Of a stretch of DNA of 64,000 bases, positions 52,504 to 61,121 are shown one piece after another. The position numbers were made by a program, and so were the translations under genes. Positions within the stretch are counted from its first letter, which is position 1. The number at the start of each line of letters is the position of its first letter. The DNA comes from Flagellimonas abyssi (GTDB lineage Bacteria > Bacteroidota > Bacteroidia > Flavobacteriales > Flavobacteriaceae): positions 1 through 64,000 of the forward strand of contig NZ_JAHZSV010000029.1 in the NCBI RefSeq assembly GCF_019457905.1. Reading direction: 5' to 3'. The notes below the pieces were generated by a model. The model made no database searches, was not told where the DNA came from, and saw only the letters and a list, made by a program, of their open reading frames with translations.

Positions 52504-52941
52504 ATGAGGACACATGTACGATATCCCATTGCATTGGCCACTTCCTTTCTTTGGATAGGTTTTATCGGGGCCATCAGTTTTATGGAGGCTTGGCTCAAGT
52601 TCCAGGCCCCCGGCATAACGGTACCCCTTGGATTGGGCATAGGCCGCTTGGTGTTCAGCGCCCTGAACAAAGTGGAATGGGTACTTGCCCTTATCATACT
52701 GGGCAATTTTGTAGTGGGCAAGGCCCATTTTTCTTCACCCAGAACCATTCTATACGCCATACCGTTGACCTTATTGGTCCTCCAGACCGTTTGGCTGTTA
52801 CCGGCATTGAATGTTCGGGTGGAACTATTGCTCCAAGGACAGGAGCCTGAAAATTCATACCTGCATCTGTATTATGAGGGTATTGAAATCTGTAAGGTGG
52901 TCTGCCTGTCCCTATTGGGGACCAAACTTTTTAAAAGATAG
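52504..52941 (+). CDS. Four-TM membrane protein, unknown function
   Basis: The 145-residue protein (ATG at 52504; another in-frame ATG at 52489 would overlap the globin) has four TM helices, with FMEAWLKFQAP after the first and an ICKVVCLSLLG pair of cysteines in the last. It sits between globin 2 and tryptophan dioxygenase with almost no gaps. I do not recognise the family. Confidence 0.75.
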   Translation: MRTHVRYPIALATSFLWIGFIGAISFMEAWLKFQAPGITVPLGLGIGRLVFSALNKVEWVLALIILGNFVVGKAHFSSPRTILYAIPLTLLVLQTVWLLPALNVRVELLLQGQEPENSYLHLYYEGIEICKVVCLSLLGTKLFKR

Positions 52942-52944
52942 CAT

Positions 52945-53856
52945 ATGTCCGATACGATTGATCAGATCATTGGCAAGTACCAAGAAATGGGTGAGAACCC
53001 GGAAACCCATCTACAAGGACTCCTTCATGCAGCGCCCATTACCTATTGGGATTATATAGGGGTCGATACCTTGCTGAGCCTGCAAAGGCCCCGAACCCCG
53101 TTCAAGGATGAAACCATCTTCATCCTGTATCACCAAGTTACCGAACTCCTATTGAAAATGATGCGGCATGAACTGGAGCAGCTTGTATACAGGGAGGGGG
53201 TTGATGGGGACCAGATGGTCACAAAGATCAAACGCTGCATACGCTACACCAAAATGCTGATCGATTCCTTTGCTATTATGAAGGATGGGATGGATTATGG
53301 GGAATACCAGGAATTTCGTAAGACACTGACCCCTGCCAGTGGTTTTCAGAGCGCCCAGTTCCGATACATCGAGCTCCTTTGTACCCCTTTGGAAAACCTC
53401 ATAAATGCGGAAGGTAGGAAAAGGCTCCCCAAAGACCCATCCATACAGGATTATTTTGACCATATCTATTGGAGGGATGCCGGGTATGATCGCAATACGG
53501 GCAAAAAGACCTTGACCTTGGCACGGTTCGAGGAAAGATACCTTGAGGATTTCACGGTTTTGGCCAAAAAGGTACGGGGGCAGACCTTACAGGATAAACT
53601 AGAGGGTATACAGCACCCATCAACCCTACTTTTGGATGTCCTCAAGGAATTCGACCATCTCTACAATGTGGAGTGGCCCTTGGTACACCTAAGGACGGCC
53701 ACCCATTATTTGGAAAGTAAAGACGGAAAGAAAACTGCCACTGGGGGTTCCCAGTGGAAAAAGTATCTACATCCGAGACACCAACAGCGCAAATTCTTCC
53801 CAGCGCTATGGACTGAAAGCGAAAAGGAACAGTGGGGAGAAACAAAAAGTAGTTGA
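52945..53856 (+). CDS. Tryptophan 2,3-dioxygenase family heme protein
   Basis: The 303-residue cytoplasmic protein has TYWDYIGVDTLLSLQ and FILYHQVTELLLKMMRHEL at the front and the heme-ligand region WPLVHLRTATHYL at the back, as in TDO, which opens the indole ring of tryptophan with O2. No other kynurenine-pathway gene is in the window, and NAD is made here from aspartate. Its place in the globin/oxidase run suggests a heme-linked job other than NAD synthesis. Confidence 0.88.
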   Translation: MSDTIDQIIGKYQEMGENPETHLQGLLHAAPITYWDYIGVDTLLSLQRPRTPFKDETIFILYHQVTELLLKMMRHELEQLVYREGVDGDQMVTKIKRCIRYTKMLIDSFAIMKDGMDYGEYQEFRKTLTPASGFQSAQFRYIELLCTPLENLINAEGRKRLPKDPSIQDYFDHIYWRDAGYDRNTGKKTLTLARFEERYLEDFTVLAKKVRGQTLQDKLEGIQHPSTLLLDVLKEFDHLYNVEWPLVHLRTATHYLESKDGKKTATGGSQWKKYLHPRHQQRKFFPALWTESEKEQWGETKSS

Positions 53857-53858
53857 TT

Positions 53859-54152
53859 ATGGAAACAATGAACAGGCCCCGATTACAGGTTATGGTCAAA
53901 GGTAAGACCTACAAGGTATTGGAAGTCATAGGGTTACCGGGCATGGTAATGCCCCACCACCATAGTACCGGGGAAGCAGTGGTAATGGTCAAAAAGGGGG
54001 AGGCCCTTTTAAAAATGTGTGATGGCGAACATAAACTGGGAAAGGACAGTGTGTTCATCATCCCAGCAAAAAAGGAACATACCCTCACCGTATTGAAAGA
54101 ATTCAAGGCTGTTGTCACCATGCCCGTGAATGCTGAAATCCGATTTATCTGA
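53859..54152 (+). CDS. Small cupin-domain protein
   Basis: The protein of 97 residues (ATG at 53859; an upstream TTG rejected) is a single cupin with metal-binding histidines in VMPHHHSTGEAVVMVKKGEA and the second-motif His in PAKKEHTLTVL. It follows tryptophan dioxygenase by 2 bases. Function unknown; the intact metal ligands suggest an enzyme or sensor. Confidence 0.82.
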   Translation: METMNRPRLQVMVKGKTYKVLEVIGLPGMVMPHHHSTGEAVVMVKKGEALLKMCDGEHKLGKDSVFIIPAKKEHTLTVLKEFKAVVTMPVNAEIRFI

Positions 54153-54300
54153 CCAGAAATAAAGCACTGGAACAACGGTCGGATATAATAGGCGCGGTGA
54201 TTTCCCAATATGGGGCATTTTACTTTTAAGGGGCAAGGACATTTTCTTACCTTACTGAAAGATGGATATGATATAAACAGGAACAAAAAAAGATGAACCG

Positions 54301-57069
54301 ATGGCAAATACACCTTACATTACAAAAAAGAAGATTACGGTAAATGGGAAAGATTATGGATATTATAGCCTTGGGGAACTCAAAAAACAGGGCCATGATA
54401 TTGATCGATTACCATTTTCCATCCGTATCCTATTGGAAAATGCCCTACGGAACCATGATGGGTTCTCGGTAACCCAGGAAAATATTGAAACCCTTTTGCA
54501 TTGGGGGTCCAAACCCTCCAACAAGGATATTCCCTTTAAGCCGGCCCGGGTATTGATGCAGGACTTTACCGGTGTTCCCGCGGTCGTCGACATAGCATCG
54601 TTACGTGCCGAGTTGGCTCGAAAGGGCAAGGATCCGAAAACGATCAATCCCTTGGTCCCCGTTGATCTGGTCATTGACCATTCCGTTCAGGTGGATTTTT
54701 TTGGCACGGCCTATTCCTATGATCGAAACATCGAAAAGGAATACCAACGGAACCAAGAGCGCTATGCGTTTTTGAAGTGGGCACAGAAATCCTTTTCCAA
54801 TTTTAGGGTGGTCCCCCCGGGAATGGGAATTTGTCACCAAGTCAATTTGGAATATTTCTCAAAAGGTGTCATTGAAAGGGACGGTGAACTTTTTCCGGAT
54901 ACCTTGGTCGGAACGGATAGTCACACACCCATGGTCAATGGAATCGGTGTATTGGCCTGGGGGGTCGGGGGCATCGAGGCCGAGGCTGCCGTATTGGGGC
55001 AACCTCTTTACTTTATCATGCCGGAGGTCATTGGCCTTAGGCTCAAGGGCAGACTTCCTTTGGGGTCCACGGCCACCGATTTGGTATTGACCGTGGCCAA
55101 CCTGTTGAGGCAAGAGGGGGTCGTGGGAAAATTTGTGGAAGTCTTTGGCCCAGGATTGGATCACCTTTCCGTGCCGGATCGGGCCACCATTGGCAATATG
55201 TCGCCAGAATTTGGGTGCACCGTCACCTACTTCCCCATTGATGACAAGACCCTTGAATATATGAGGGCGAGCAATCGTCCTGAAGAACAACTGGCATTGG
55301 TGGAATCCTATTGTAGGACCAATATGCTCTGGAGGGAGCATGAGGACCGTATCGCCTATACCAAGGTCCTTGAGCTGGACATCTCGACCATAGAACCCAC
55401 GGTGGCGGGCCCCAAGAGACCTCAGGACAAAATCTTACTGAAAAATCTAAAATCCACGTTTATAGATTTCCTCTCCCAATCCCATCACAGGGATTATATA
55501 TCCCCTGACCATAGGACAATGCCCACCTTAGGATCCCTATCCCATAAACAAGATCACCAATCTCCTCCTTCCGGTTCGGAGCATTTGGGCACCAAGGAAA
55601 GGAAAGCGCTCAGAACGGCTTGGATCGACCAGGGTAATGATGGGTTCATGCTTGCGGATGGTTCGGTCGTCATTGCGGCCATTACCTCCTGCACCAACAC
55701 CTCCAACCCCTACGTGATGATCGGAGCGGGCCTTGTGGCCAAAAAGGCCCGGGAGCGAGGCATTGATGTCAGGCCATGGGTAAAGACTTCCCTTGCCCCC
55801 GGTTCCAAAGTGGTCACCGATTATTTGGAAAGAGCGGATTTGATGAAGGATCTGGAGGCCCTACAATTCCATTTGGTCGGTTATGGGTGTACTTCATGCA
55901 TTGGAAATTCGGGGCCCTTGCCCCCTCCCATTGCCCAAGCGATCGACCAACACCAATTGGTGGCCGCCTCGGTATTGTCAGGCAATCGAAATTTTGAGGC
56001 CAGGGTACACCCCCAGGTAAAAATGAACTTTCTAATGTCCCCCATGCTGGTGGTCGCCTATGCCCTGGCGGGAAGGGTCGATATTGATTTGACCCAGGAG
56101 CCCGTAAGCCATGATAGGAACGGACAAGCCGTATATCTCAAGGACATCTGGCCAACGGATTCCGAGATCAATTCCATTTTGGCCGATGTGCTTTCCCCTA
56201 AGGACTTTGCCAAAAACTACGGGGAAATCTTTGTGGGCAACAAGAGCTGGAAGACCCTAGAGGTCCCAACCGGAGAACTGTACCATTGGGACGGGGGTTC
56301 TACCTACATCAAGGAGGCACCCTTCTTCAACGACCTTCCAACAGCGGTACCGGAAACATTGGACATCAAAAATGCAAGGGCCCTATTGGTATTGGGGGAC
56401 AGTATCACCACAGACCATATTTCCCCGGCGGGCTCCTTTGATGAAAATTCGGCCGCGGGCCGTTATTTGGTCAGTTGTGGGGTAAGCCCAAGGGATTTCA
56501 ATTCCTATGGGAGCCGTCGGGGCAATGATGCGGTCATGGTTCGGGGTACCTTTGCCAATGTCCGCATCAAGAATGGGCTTGTGGACCAAGAAGGGGGATA
56601 CACCCGGTATCTGCCCACAGGTGAGGTGATGACGGTCTTTGATGCCGCCATGAAATACAAGCAAGACCAAACACCCTTGGTCGTTCTGGCCGGTAAGGAA
56701 TATGGTAGTGGTTCTTCCAGGGATTGGGCGGCCAAGGGCACTTATCTTTTGGGGGTCCAATGTGTATTGGCCGAAAGTTTTGAACGGATCCACAGGAGTA
56801 ACCTAATAGGCATGGGCGTTTTGCCCATCCAATACCAACAGGGTGATACAGCAAAAAAATTAAATCTCGATGGTAATGAAATTTTTACCATTACCGGTGT
56901 AATGGAAGATCTGAAACCCCTAAAAGACCTTGAGGTGATTGCCCAAAAACAAAATGGAACCCAAGTGAGGTTCAAGGCAACGGTCCGATTGGATTCGGAT
57001 ATTGAAATTGCCTACTATCGCAACGGTGGCATATTACAGTATGTACTGCGCCAATATTTAAATCAATAA
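54301..57069 (+). CDS. acnA: Aconitate hydratase
   Basis: The 922-residue 4Fe-4S enzyme interconverts citrate and isocitrate. Cluster cysteines lie in SCTNTSNP and GCTSCIGNSG, and the C-terminal swivel domain carries YGSGSSRDWAAKG. Length and motifs fit the AcnA/IRP1 type. The cluster is a classic NO target, which suits its place among NO-defence genes, though its own promoter lacks a clear operator. Confidence 0.96.
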   Translation: MANTPYITKKKITVNGKDYGYYSLGELKKQGHDIDRLPFSIRILLENALRNHDGFSVTQENIETLLHWGSKPSNKDIPFKPARVLMQDFTGVPAVVDIASLRAELARKGKDPKTINPLVPVDLVIDHSVQVDFFGTAYSYDRNIEKEYQRNQERYAFLKWAQKSFSNFRVVPPGMGICHQVNLEYFSKGVIERDGELFPDTLVGTDSHTPMVNGIGVLAWGVGGIEAEAAVLGQPLYFIMPEVIGLRLKGRLPLGSTATDLVLTVANLLRQEGVVGKFVEVFGPGLDHLSVPDRATIGNMSPEFGCTVTYFPIDDKTLEYMRASNRPEEQLALVESYCRTNMLWREHEDRIAYTKVLELDISTIEPTVAGPKRPQDKILLKNLKSTFIDFLSQSHHRDYISPDHRTMPTLGSLSHKQDHQSPPSGSEHLGTKERKALRTAWIDQGNDGFMLADGSVVIAAITSCTNTSNPYVMIGAGLVAKKARERGIDVRPWVKTSLAPGSKVVTDYLERADLMKDLEALQFHLVGYGCTSCIGNSGPLPPPIAQAIDQHQLVAASVLSGNRNFEARVHPQVKMNFLMSPMLVVAYALAGRVDIDLTQEPVSHDRNGQAVYLKDIWPTDSEINSILADVLSPKDFAKNYGEIFVGNKSWKTLEVPTGELYHWDGGSTYIKEAPFFNDLPTAVPETLDIKNARALLVLGDSITTDHISPAGSFDENSAAGRYLVSCGVSPRDFNSYGSRRGNDAVMVRGTFANVRIKNGLVDQEGGYTRYLPTGEVMTVFDAAMKYKQDQTPLVVLAGKEYGSGSSRDWAAKGTYLLGVQCVLAESFERIHRSNLIGMGVLPIQYQQGDTAKKLNLDGNEIFTITGVMEDLKPLKDLEVIAQKQNGTQVRFKATVRLDSDIEIAYYRNGGILQYVLRQYLNQ

Positions 57070-57129
57070 AATCATGGAAGACCTACAACGGTCCCTTGAA
57101 TAGTAAATTAATCTTTAAAACAAAGACCT

Positions 57130-57546
57130 ATGAAACGTAAAGCCAATGCCGTTTGGAGCGGATCCCTAAAGGAAGGAAAAGGTACCATTACCACCCAGAG
57201 TAAGGTACTGGACAACCATAAATATTGCTTCAATTCCCGGTTCGGGGATGGTAAGGCCACCAATCCGGATGAATTGCTCGCCGCGGCACATGCCGGTTGC
57301 TTTGCCATGGCCCTGAGCCTTTTTCTCAACGAAGCCGGGTTTACGGCAGAATCCCTGGATGTCACCAGCACGGTCTCCATGGATGTGGATTCCCTTGAGC
57401 TCACCAAATCCCATTTGACCTTACGGGCCATCATACCCGACATCGACCAAGAAACGTTTTTGGAGTGTGCCCATGAGGCCAAGGACAATTGTCCTGTCAG
57501 CAAGGCCCTGGATCTGGAAATAACCTTGGATGCGGAATTACAATAA
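57130..57546 (+). CDS. OsmC-family peroxidase
   Basis: The 138-residue protein has the OsmC fold with the two redox cysteines, one in AAAHAGCFAMALSL and one in AKDNCPVSKAL. These enzymes reduce organic hydroperoxides with thiols. It heads a run with two AhpD-like genes and an SDR, apparently a peroxide-stress unit. Confidence 0.93.
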   Translation: MKRKANAVWSGSLKEGKGTITTQSKVLDNHKYCFNSRFGDGKATNPDELLAAAHAGCFAMALSLFLNEAGFTAESLDVTSTVSMDVDSLELTKSHLTLRAIIPDIDQETFLECAHEAKDNCPVSKALDLEITLDAELQ

Positions 57547-57570
57547 CCATTCCTACAAAACAGAAATACG

Positions 57571-57885
57571 ATGAGCAAAGAAACAGAATTGGCACAAAAA
57601 AAGGCCAGTCTTGCCCCGAACCAGGTTGAAGCTTGGCGCAAGTTCAGTCGAACGGTCTTCAAGGAGGGGGTCCTGGACGAAAAGACAAAACAACTTATAG
57701 CGGTAGCGGTGGCCCATGTCACACAATGTCCTTGGTGCATCAAGGCGCACACCCCATTGGCATTGCGCAAAGGGGCAAGTAAGGAAGAGATTATGGAAGC
57801 CATTTGGGTGGCCGCTGAAATGCGGGCAGGAGCTGCCTACTCCCATGCCAATATCGCCATGGAGGAAATGGAAAAGAATACGTAA
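57571..57885 (+). CDS. AhpD-like carboxymuconolactone decarboxylase family protein
   Basis: The 104-residue helical protein has the intact redox motif CPWCIKAH (C-x-x-C-x-x-x-H) of AhpD-type disulfide reductases. It may supply reducing power to the OsmC enzyme encoded 24 bases upstream. Confidence 0.92.
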   Translation: MSKETELAQKKASLAPNQVEAWRKFSRTVFKEGVLDEKTKQLIAVAVAHVTQCPWCIKAHTPLALRKGASKEEIMEAIWVAAEMRAGAAYSHANIAMEEMEKNT

Positions 57886-57896
57886 AACCATACAAG

Positions 57897-58364
57897 ATGA
57901 AAGAACGACTGGACATACTGAAATCGAACTCCACGGCCTTAAAAGGGCTGGTAGAAATGGAAAGATGCGCTTCCGATTCAAATCTTAAGCCTTCCCTATG
58001 TGAACTGGTGAAGCTAAGAATCTCCCAGATCAACGGTAACGACAAATGTCTAGACATACACCTAGGGAATGCCCTGGCCACAGGTGAAAGCGAGCAGCGT
58101 TTAGTGGCCCTGGGCAAGTGGGAACGCTCTGCCCTTTTTTCAGAGCGGGAAAGGGCCGCTTTGGCATGGACCGAGGCATTGACCCTGATCGCGGCCCATG
58201 AAATCCCGGATGAACTGTATAAGACCGCACGGGGCTATTTTTCCGAAGAAGATCTTGTCGCATTGACCTTTTGCATCATTGCCACCAATGGTTGGAACCG
58301 CTTGTCCAAGTGTTTCCATACGGTATGTGGCGGTACTGATCAAGAAAAAAACAATACCACTTAA
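57897..58364 (+). CDS. AhpD-like protein with one redox cysteine missing
   Basis: The 155-residue member of the same family has, where C-x-x-C-x-x-x-H is expected, INGNDKCLDIHLGNA: the first cysteine is replaced by Asn and only the second Cys and the His remain. It therefore cannot form the usual disulfide alone and may act with the intact paralogue encoded 11 bases upstream. Confidence 0.88.
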   Translation: MKERLDILKSNSTALKGLVEMERCASDSNLKPSLCELVKLRISQINGNDKCLDIHLGNALATGESEQRLVALGKWERSALFSERERAALAWTEALTLIAAHEIPDELYKTARGYFSEEDLVALTFCIIATNGWNRLSKCFHTVCGGTDQEKNNTT

Positions 58365-58368
58365 ACCT

Positions 58369-59073
58369 ATGGAACTCAAGAACAAGATAGCCGTGGTCAC
58401 CGGGGCCGGCAAGGGCTTGGGAAAGGCCATTTCGACTTCGCTTGTAAACAAAGGGGCGTTGGTCTATGGGTTGGCCCGTACCGAAACCGACTTGATCGCA
58501 CTGCACACCACACTAGGGAGCCATTTTGTCCCGGTACCCCTTGATATTTCGGATCGGGAACAAGTCATGGGGTGGGTAGCGGAAACATTTTCAGGGATGC
58601 GGCCCCCGCAAATCCTGATCAACAATGCAGGAGCGGGATATTTTGCAAAAATCGATGCACTGTCATGGGAGCAGTGGGATGAAATGATCGGGACCAACCT
58701 CAACGGCCTTTTTTATATGACGACTGGGCTGGTCCCTTTGATGAAAAAGCAAAAGGAAACGTGTCACATCATCAATATCGGTTCCATATTGGGAAAGACC
58801 ACAAGACAGGAAGCGGCGGTCTATTGCCTGACCAAATATGGGGTACAGGGATTTAGTTCGGCCCTGTTCAAGGAGTTGCGCTCCCATAACATCAGGGTAA
58901 GCTGTTTAAATCCAGGGTCCATTGCCACAAGGTTCTTTGAGGACTCCGGTATCCTTCCCAATGATAGCATGATCACGCCACAAGCGCTTGCCGATTTGGC
59001 AATCTATGTTCTGGAGACCCCGGATACGCTATTGATCGACGAATTGACCATACGTCCCATGTCTCCCAAATGA
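58369..59073 (+). CDS. Short-chain dehydrogenase/reductase
   Basis: The 234-residue enzyme has the NAD(P) motif TGAGKGLG, NNAGAG, the catalytic Ser in NIGSILG and Y-x-x-x-K as YCLTK. It starts 4 bases after the AhpD-like gene. Its substrate cannot be read from the sequence. Confidence 0.93.
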   Translation: MELKNKIAVVTGAGKGLGKAISTSLVNKGALVYGLARTETDLIALHTTLGSHFVPVPLDISDREQVMGWVAETFSGMRPPQILINNAGAGYFAKIDALSWEQWDEMIGTNLNGLFYMTTGLVPLMKKQKETCHIINIGSILGKTTRQEAAVYCLTKYGVQGFSSALFKELRSHNIRVSCLNPGSIATRFFEDSGILPNDSMITPQALADLAIYVLETPDTLLIDELTIRPMSPK

Positions 59074-59109
59074 TCACCACTTGAAAATAAGGTTTCAGCA
59101 CACATTAAA

Positions 59110-59469
59110 ATGTCAAAAATTAAGATCAAACGGATATATGAAGCCTCATCCAACAAAGATGGCTACCGTATACTGGTAGATCGGATCTGGCCCAGGGGGG
59201 TGTCGAAAGGAAAAGCAAAGATCGATTGTTGGAAGAAAGAGATCGCCCCTTCGGAAAACTTGAGAAAATGGTTTGACCATGACCCTGATAGATTTTGGGA
59301 ATTTGCAAAAAAATACCTCATTGAACTGGAAGACAAACAAGAGGTATTGGATGAAATTGCCAGAAAGGCCAAAAAGCAAAATGTGACCTTGCTTTATGGT
59401 GCGAAGGACACCAAACACAACCATGCCCTGGTATTACAGTGTGTCTTGGAGGGAAGGGTAAGCTATTGA
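59110..59469 (+). CDS. DUF488 family protein
   Basis: The 119-residue protein has the DUF488 hallmarks: RIYEASSNKDGYRILVDRIWPRG trimmed to its key L-V-D-R-x-W-P-R-G, WFDHDPDRFWEF, and TLLYGAKD. Members are small soluble proteins without a settled role, often near nitrogen-oxide and hemoprotein genes. It precedes globin 3 by 121 bases. Confidence 0.9.
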   Translation: MSKIKIKRIYEASSNKDGYRILVDRIWPRGVSKGKAKIDCWKKEIAPSENLRKWFDHDPDRFWEFAKKYLIELEDKQEVLDEIARKAKKQNVTLLYGAKDTKHNHALVLQCVLEGRVSY

Positions 59470-59590
59470 TCTGTTGGTTATCCATTCACCTATGAAAAGT
59501 AATGGGATGGTAAAATAGATGTTCATTGTGATAAATGGACAACCCATGTAGGATCCCTACCAAGTTTAATGATCATTATGCATAAAAGCC

Positions 59591-59989
59591 ATGGAAAAAG
59601 AAATTAAGCATGATATTTTGGATAGAAGCGATGTTGATCTTCTGGTCCGTACCTTCTATGGCAAGATACGGGAACACGAGACGCTTGGTCCCATATTCGA
59701 TCAAATGGTCATGGACTGGGAAAGTCACTTCGAACTGTTGACCGATTTTTGGGAGTCCCAGTTATTTCTGGCCAAAAAATACAAAGGCAACCCCATTAAG
59801 GTACATCAGGCTGTCGATAAAAGGATAAATGGAACCCTCACGATGGAACACTTTGGCCAATGGCTCAATCTATGGCTCCAGACCTTGGACCAGCTTTTCG
59901 AGGGAGAAAGGGCATGGATCGCAAAAAACCGGGCCAGAAAGATTGCCACCATGCTTTATGTAAACATTTTCGAAAACCGAATGAGATAA
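59591..59989 (+). CDS. Group III truncated hemoglobin (globin 3)
   Basis: The 132-residue globin is more diverged than globins 1 and 2: LLVRTFYGKIREHETL in helices A-B, LLTDFWESQLFL in helix E, and proximal region HFGQWLNLWLQTLDQLF. A 12-base palindrome TAATGATCATTA (59567-59578) lies just before its start. No Rrf2-type site is seen, so it may be regulated separately. Confidence 0.88.
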   Translation: MEKEIKHDILDRSDVDLLVRTFYGKIREHETLGPIFDQMVMDWESHFELLTDFWESQLFLAKKYKGNPIKVHQAVDKRINGTLTMEHFGQWLNLWLQTLDQLFEGERAWIAKNRARKIATMLYVNIFENRMR

Positions 59990-60047
59990 GGATCATATGC
60001 CTTTGCTTTCACCATATTCCATAGTGTTGACATTAAATCCTTTAAAG

Positions 60048-60081
60048 TTTTGTAACCGATTCCCTTTAAAATCATCCAATG
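60048..60081 (+). promoter_or_regulatory. ECF sigma promoter
   Basis: TTTTGTAACCGA (60048-60059), 14 bases, ATCCAATG (60074-60081) is identical in both elements and in spacing to the promoter of the ECF sigma gene at 46757. It lies about 150 bases upstream of the membrane-protein gene at 60230. Confidence 0.7.
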
Positions 60082-60229
60082 TTCAATGGACGTAATCTTT
60101 TGGTGTCCCTACGAAACTGGGGGATATTTTTATTTGAGTGTGAAACAGCATACATTTTTTAAAGCGCCTTGGATGTTCTCATATTGCTTCCATGGGCGAC
60201 CAATATCTTGATAGGAATTTTAGTATAGC

Positions 60230-60745
60230 ATGGGCTTCATAAGCATAGGTTTCAGTAAAGTACTCTTATTTTTTGCACTGCTCCTTTGTCCTTTTATCAA
60301 CATCTTATTGAAACGGGGGCTTTATGGTAAGTTGTCCAAAACCGATATAGGGCATTTTATACCCTTCTTTTTGGCTGTCTTTTCTTTTAAGGTCCTTCAA
60401 CCTTACGATTGGGTGGATTGGGAAGGTCTGTTCAACTGGTTGGGTATTTTTGAATTGTTATATGTAATGGTCTATACCACCCTATCCTTCCTTTTGATCT
60501 ATGGGTTTACAGAAACCTCCCGTACATTGAAGGAAAGATTGTTTGCCTATAAGTTTATTGGCCTGTATTTTATTTTGTTCATCACCATATACAAGTTCAA
60601 TCTGGATTTTGTAAATATTACCCAAGGTCAAAGAATCCTATCCTATTGTCTCGCATCCATCTTTGGTTTTGGATCGTTTATGATACTTGGGATTGATTTG
60701 GCTCTTGAATTTTATAAAAATTGCCATGATAAAAACAAACATTAA
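60230..60745 (+). CDS. Membrane protein, probable ECF sigma target
   Basis: The 171-residue protein has about five TM helices with an amphipathic loop after the second (VLQPYDWVDWEGLFNWLG). No family recognised. The upstream ECF-type promoter suggests a role in the envelope response run by the sigma factor at 46819. The distance of about 140 bases from the predicted start leaves a long leader in which I see no gene. Confidence 0.7.
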   Translation: MGFISIGFSKVLLFFALLLCPFINILLKRGLYGKLSKTDIGHFIPFFLAVFSFKVLQPYDWVDWEGLFNWLGIFELLYVMVYTTLSFLLIYGFTETSRTLKERLFAYKFIGLYFILFITIYKFNLDFVNITQGQRILSYCLASIFGFGSFMILGIDLALEFYKNCHDKNKH

Positions 60746-61084
60746 TCAGCAAACAAAAAGTCTTCATAACCAACATTATCCTTTAAAATCATATTGATCG
60801 TCACAATTTCATACATCCAGGTTGAGTAAAACTCCATGGTAGGGCAAGTCTTATGCACTTTCAACTGGAATTCCAGCATTCCTTTAGGTGTTGGAAATCT
60901 AACCCAATAAGTAGTTCAAATCCCCATCGAGGGAAATTTTCATCCTAACAGGGCGTATATTTATAATTACAAAATACCACCCCCAGATTTTATTCTTATA
61001 TAATTCATGCAATTTGGCAAGACTTACTTTCCCAATTTTACATTCCGAAGATGTTGCATTGAGCACATGAATATTGAAATTCAA
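60742..61084 (-). pseudogene. Frameshifted small gene (about 113 codons)
   Basis: An open minus-strand frame from an ATG at 61084 reads to RMKISLDGDLNYLLG and stops. Removing one T from the TACTTATTGG run near 60912 continues it in the next frame as YYWVRFPTPKG and on to KDNVGYEDFLFAD with a TAA at 60742. The joined product is coherent, so a single frameshift (or sequencing error) is likely. No family recognised. Its end overlaps the end of the converging membrane-protein gene. Confidence 0.45.
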
Positions 61085-61121
61085 TAGGTATGACCTCTAC
61101 AACAATCAGGATGGCCTGGTT

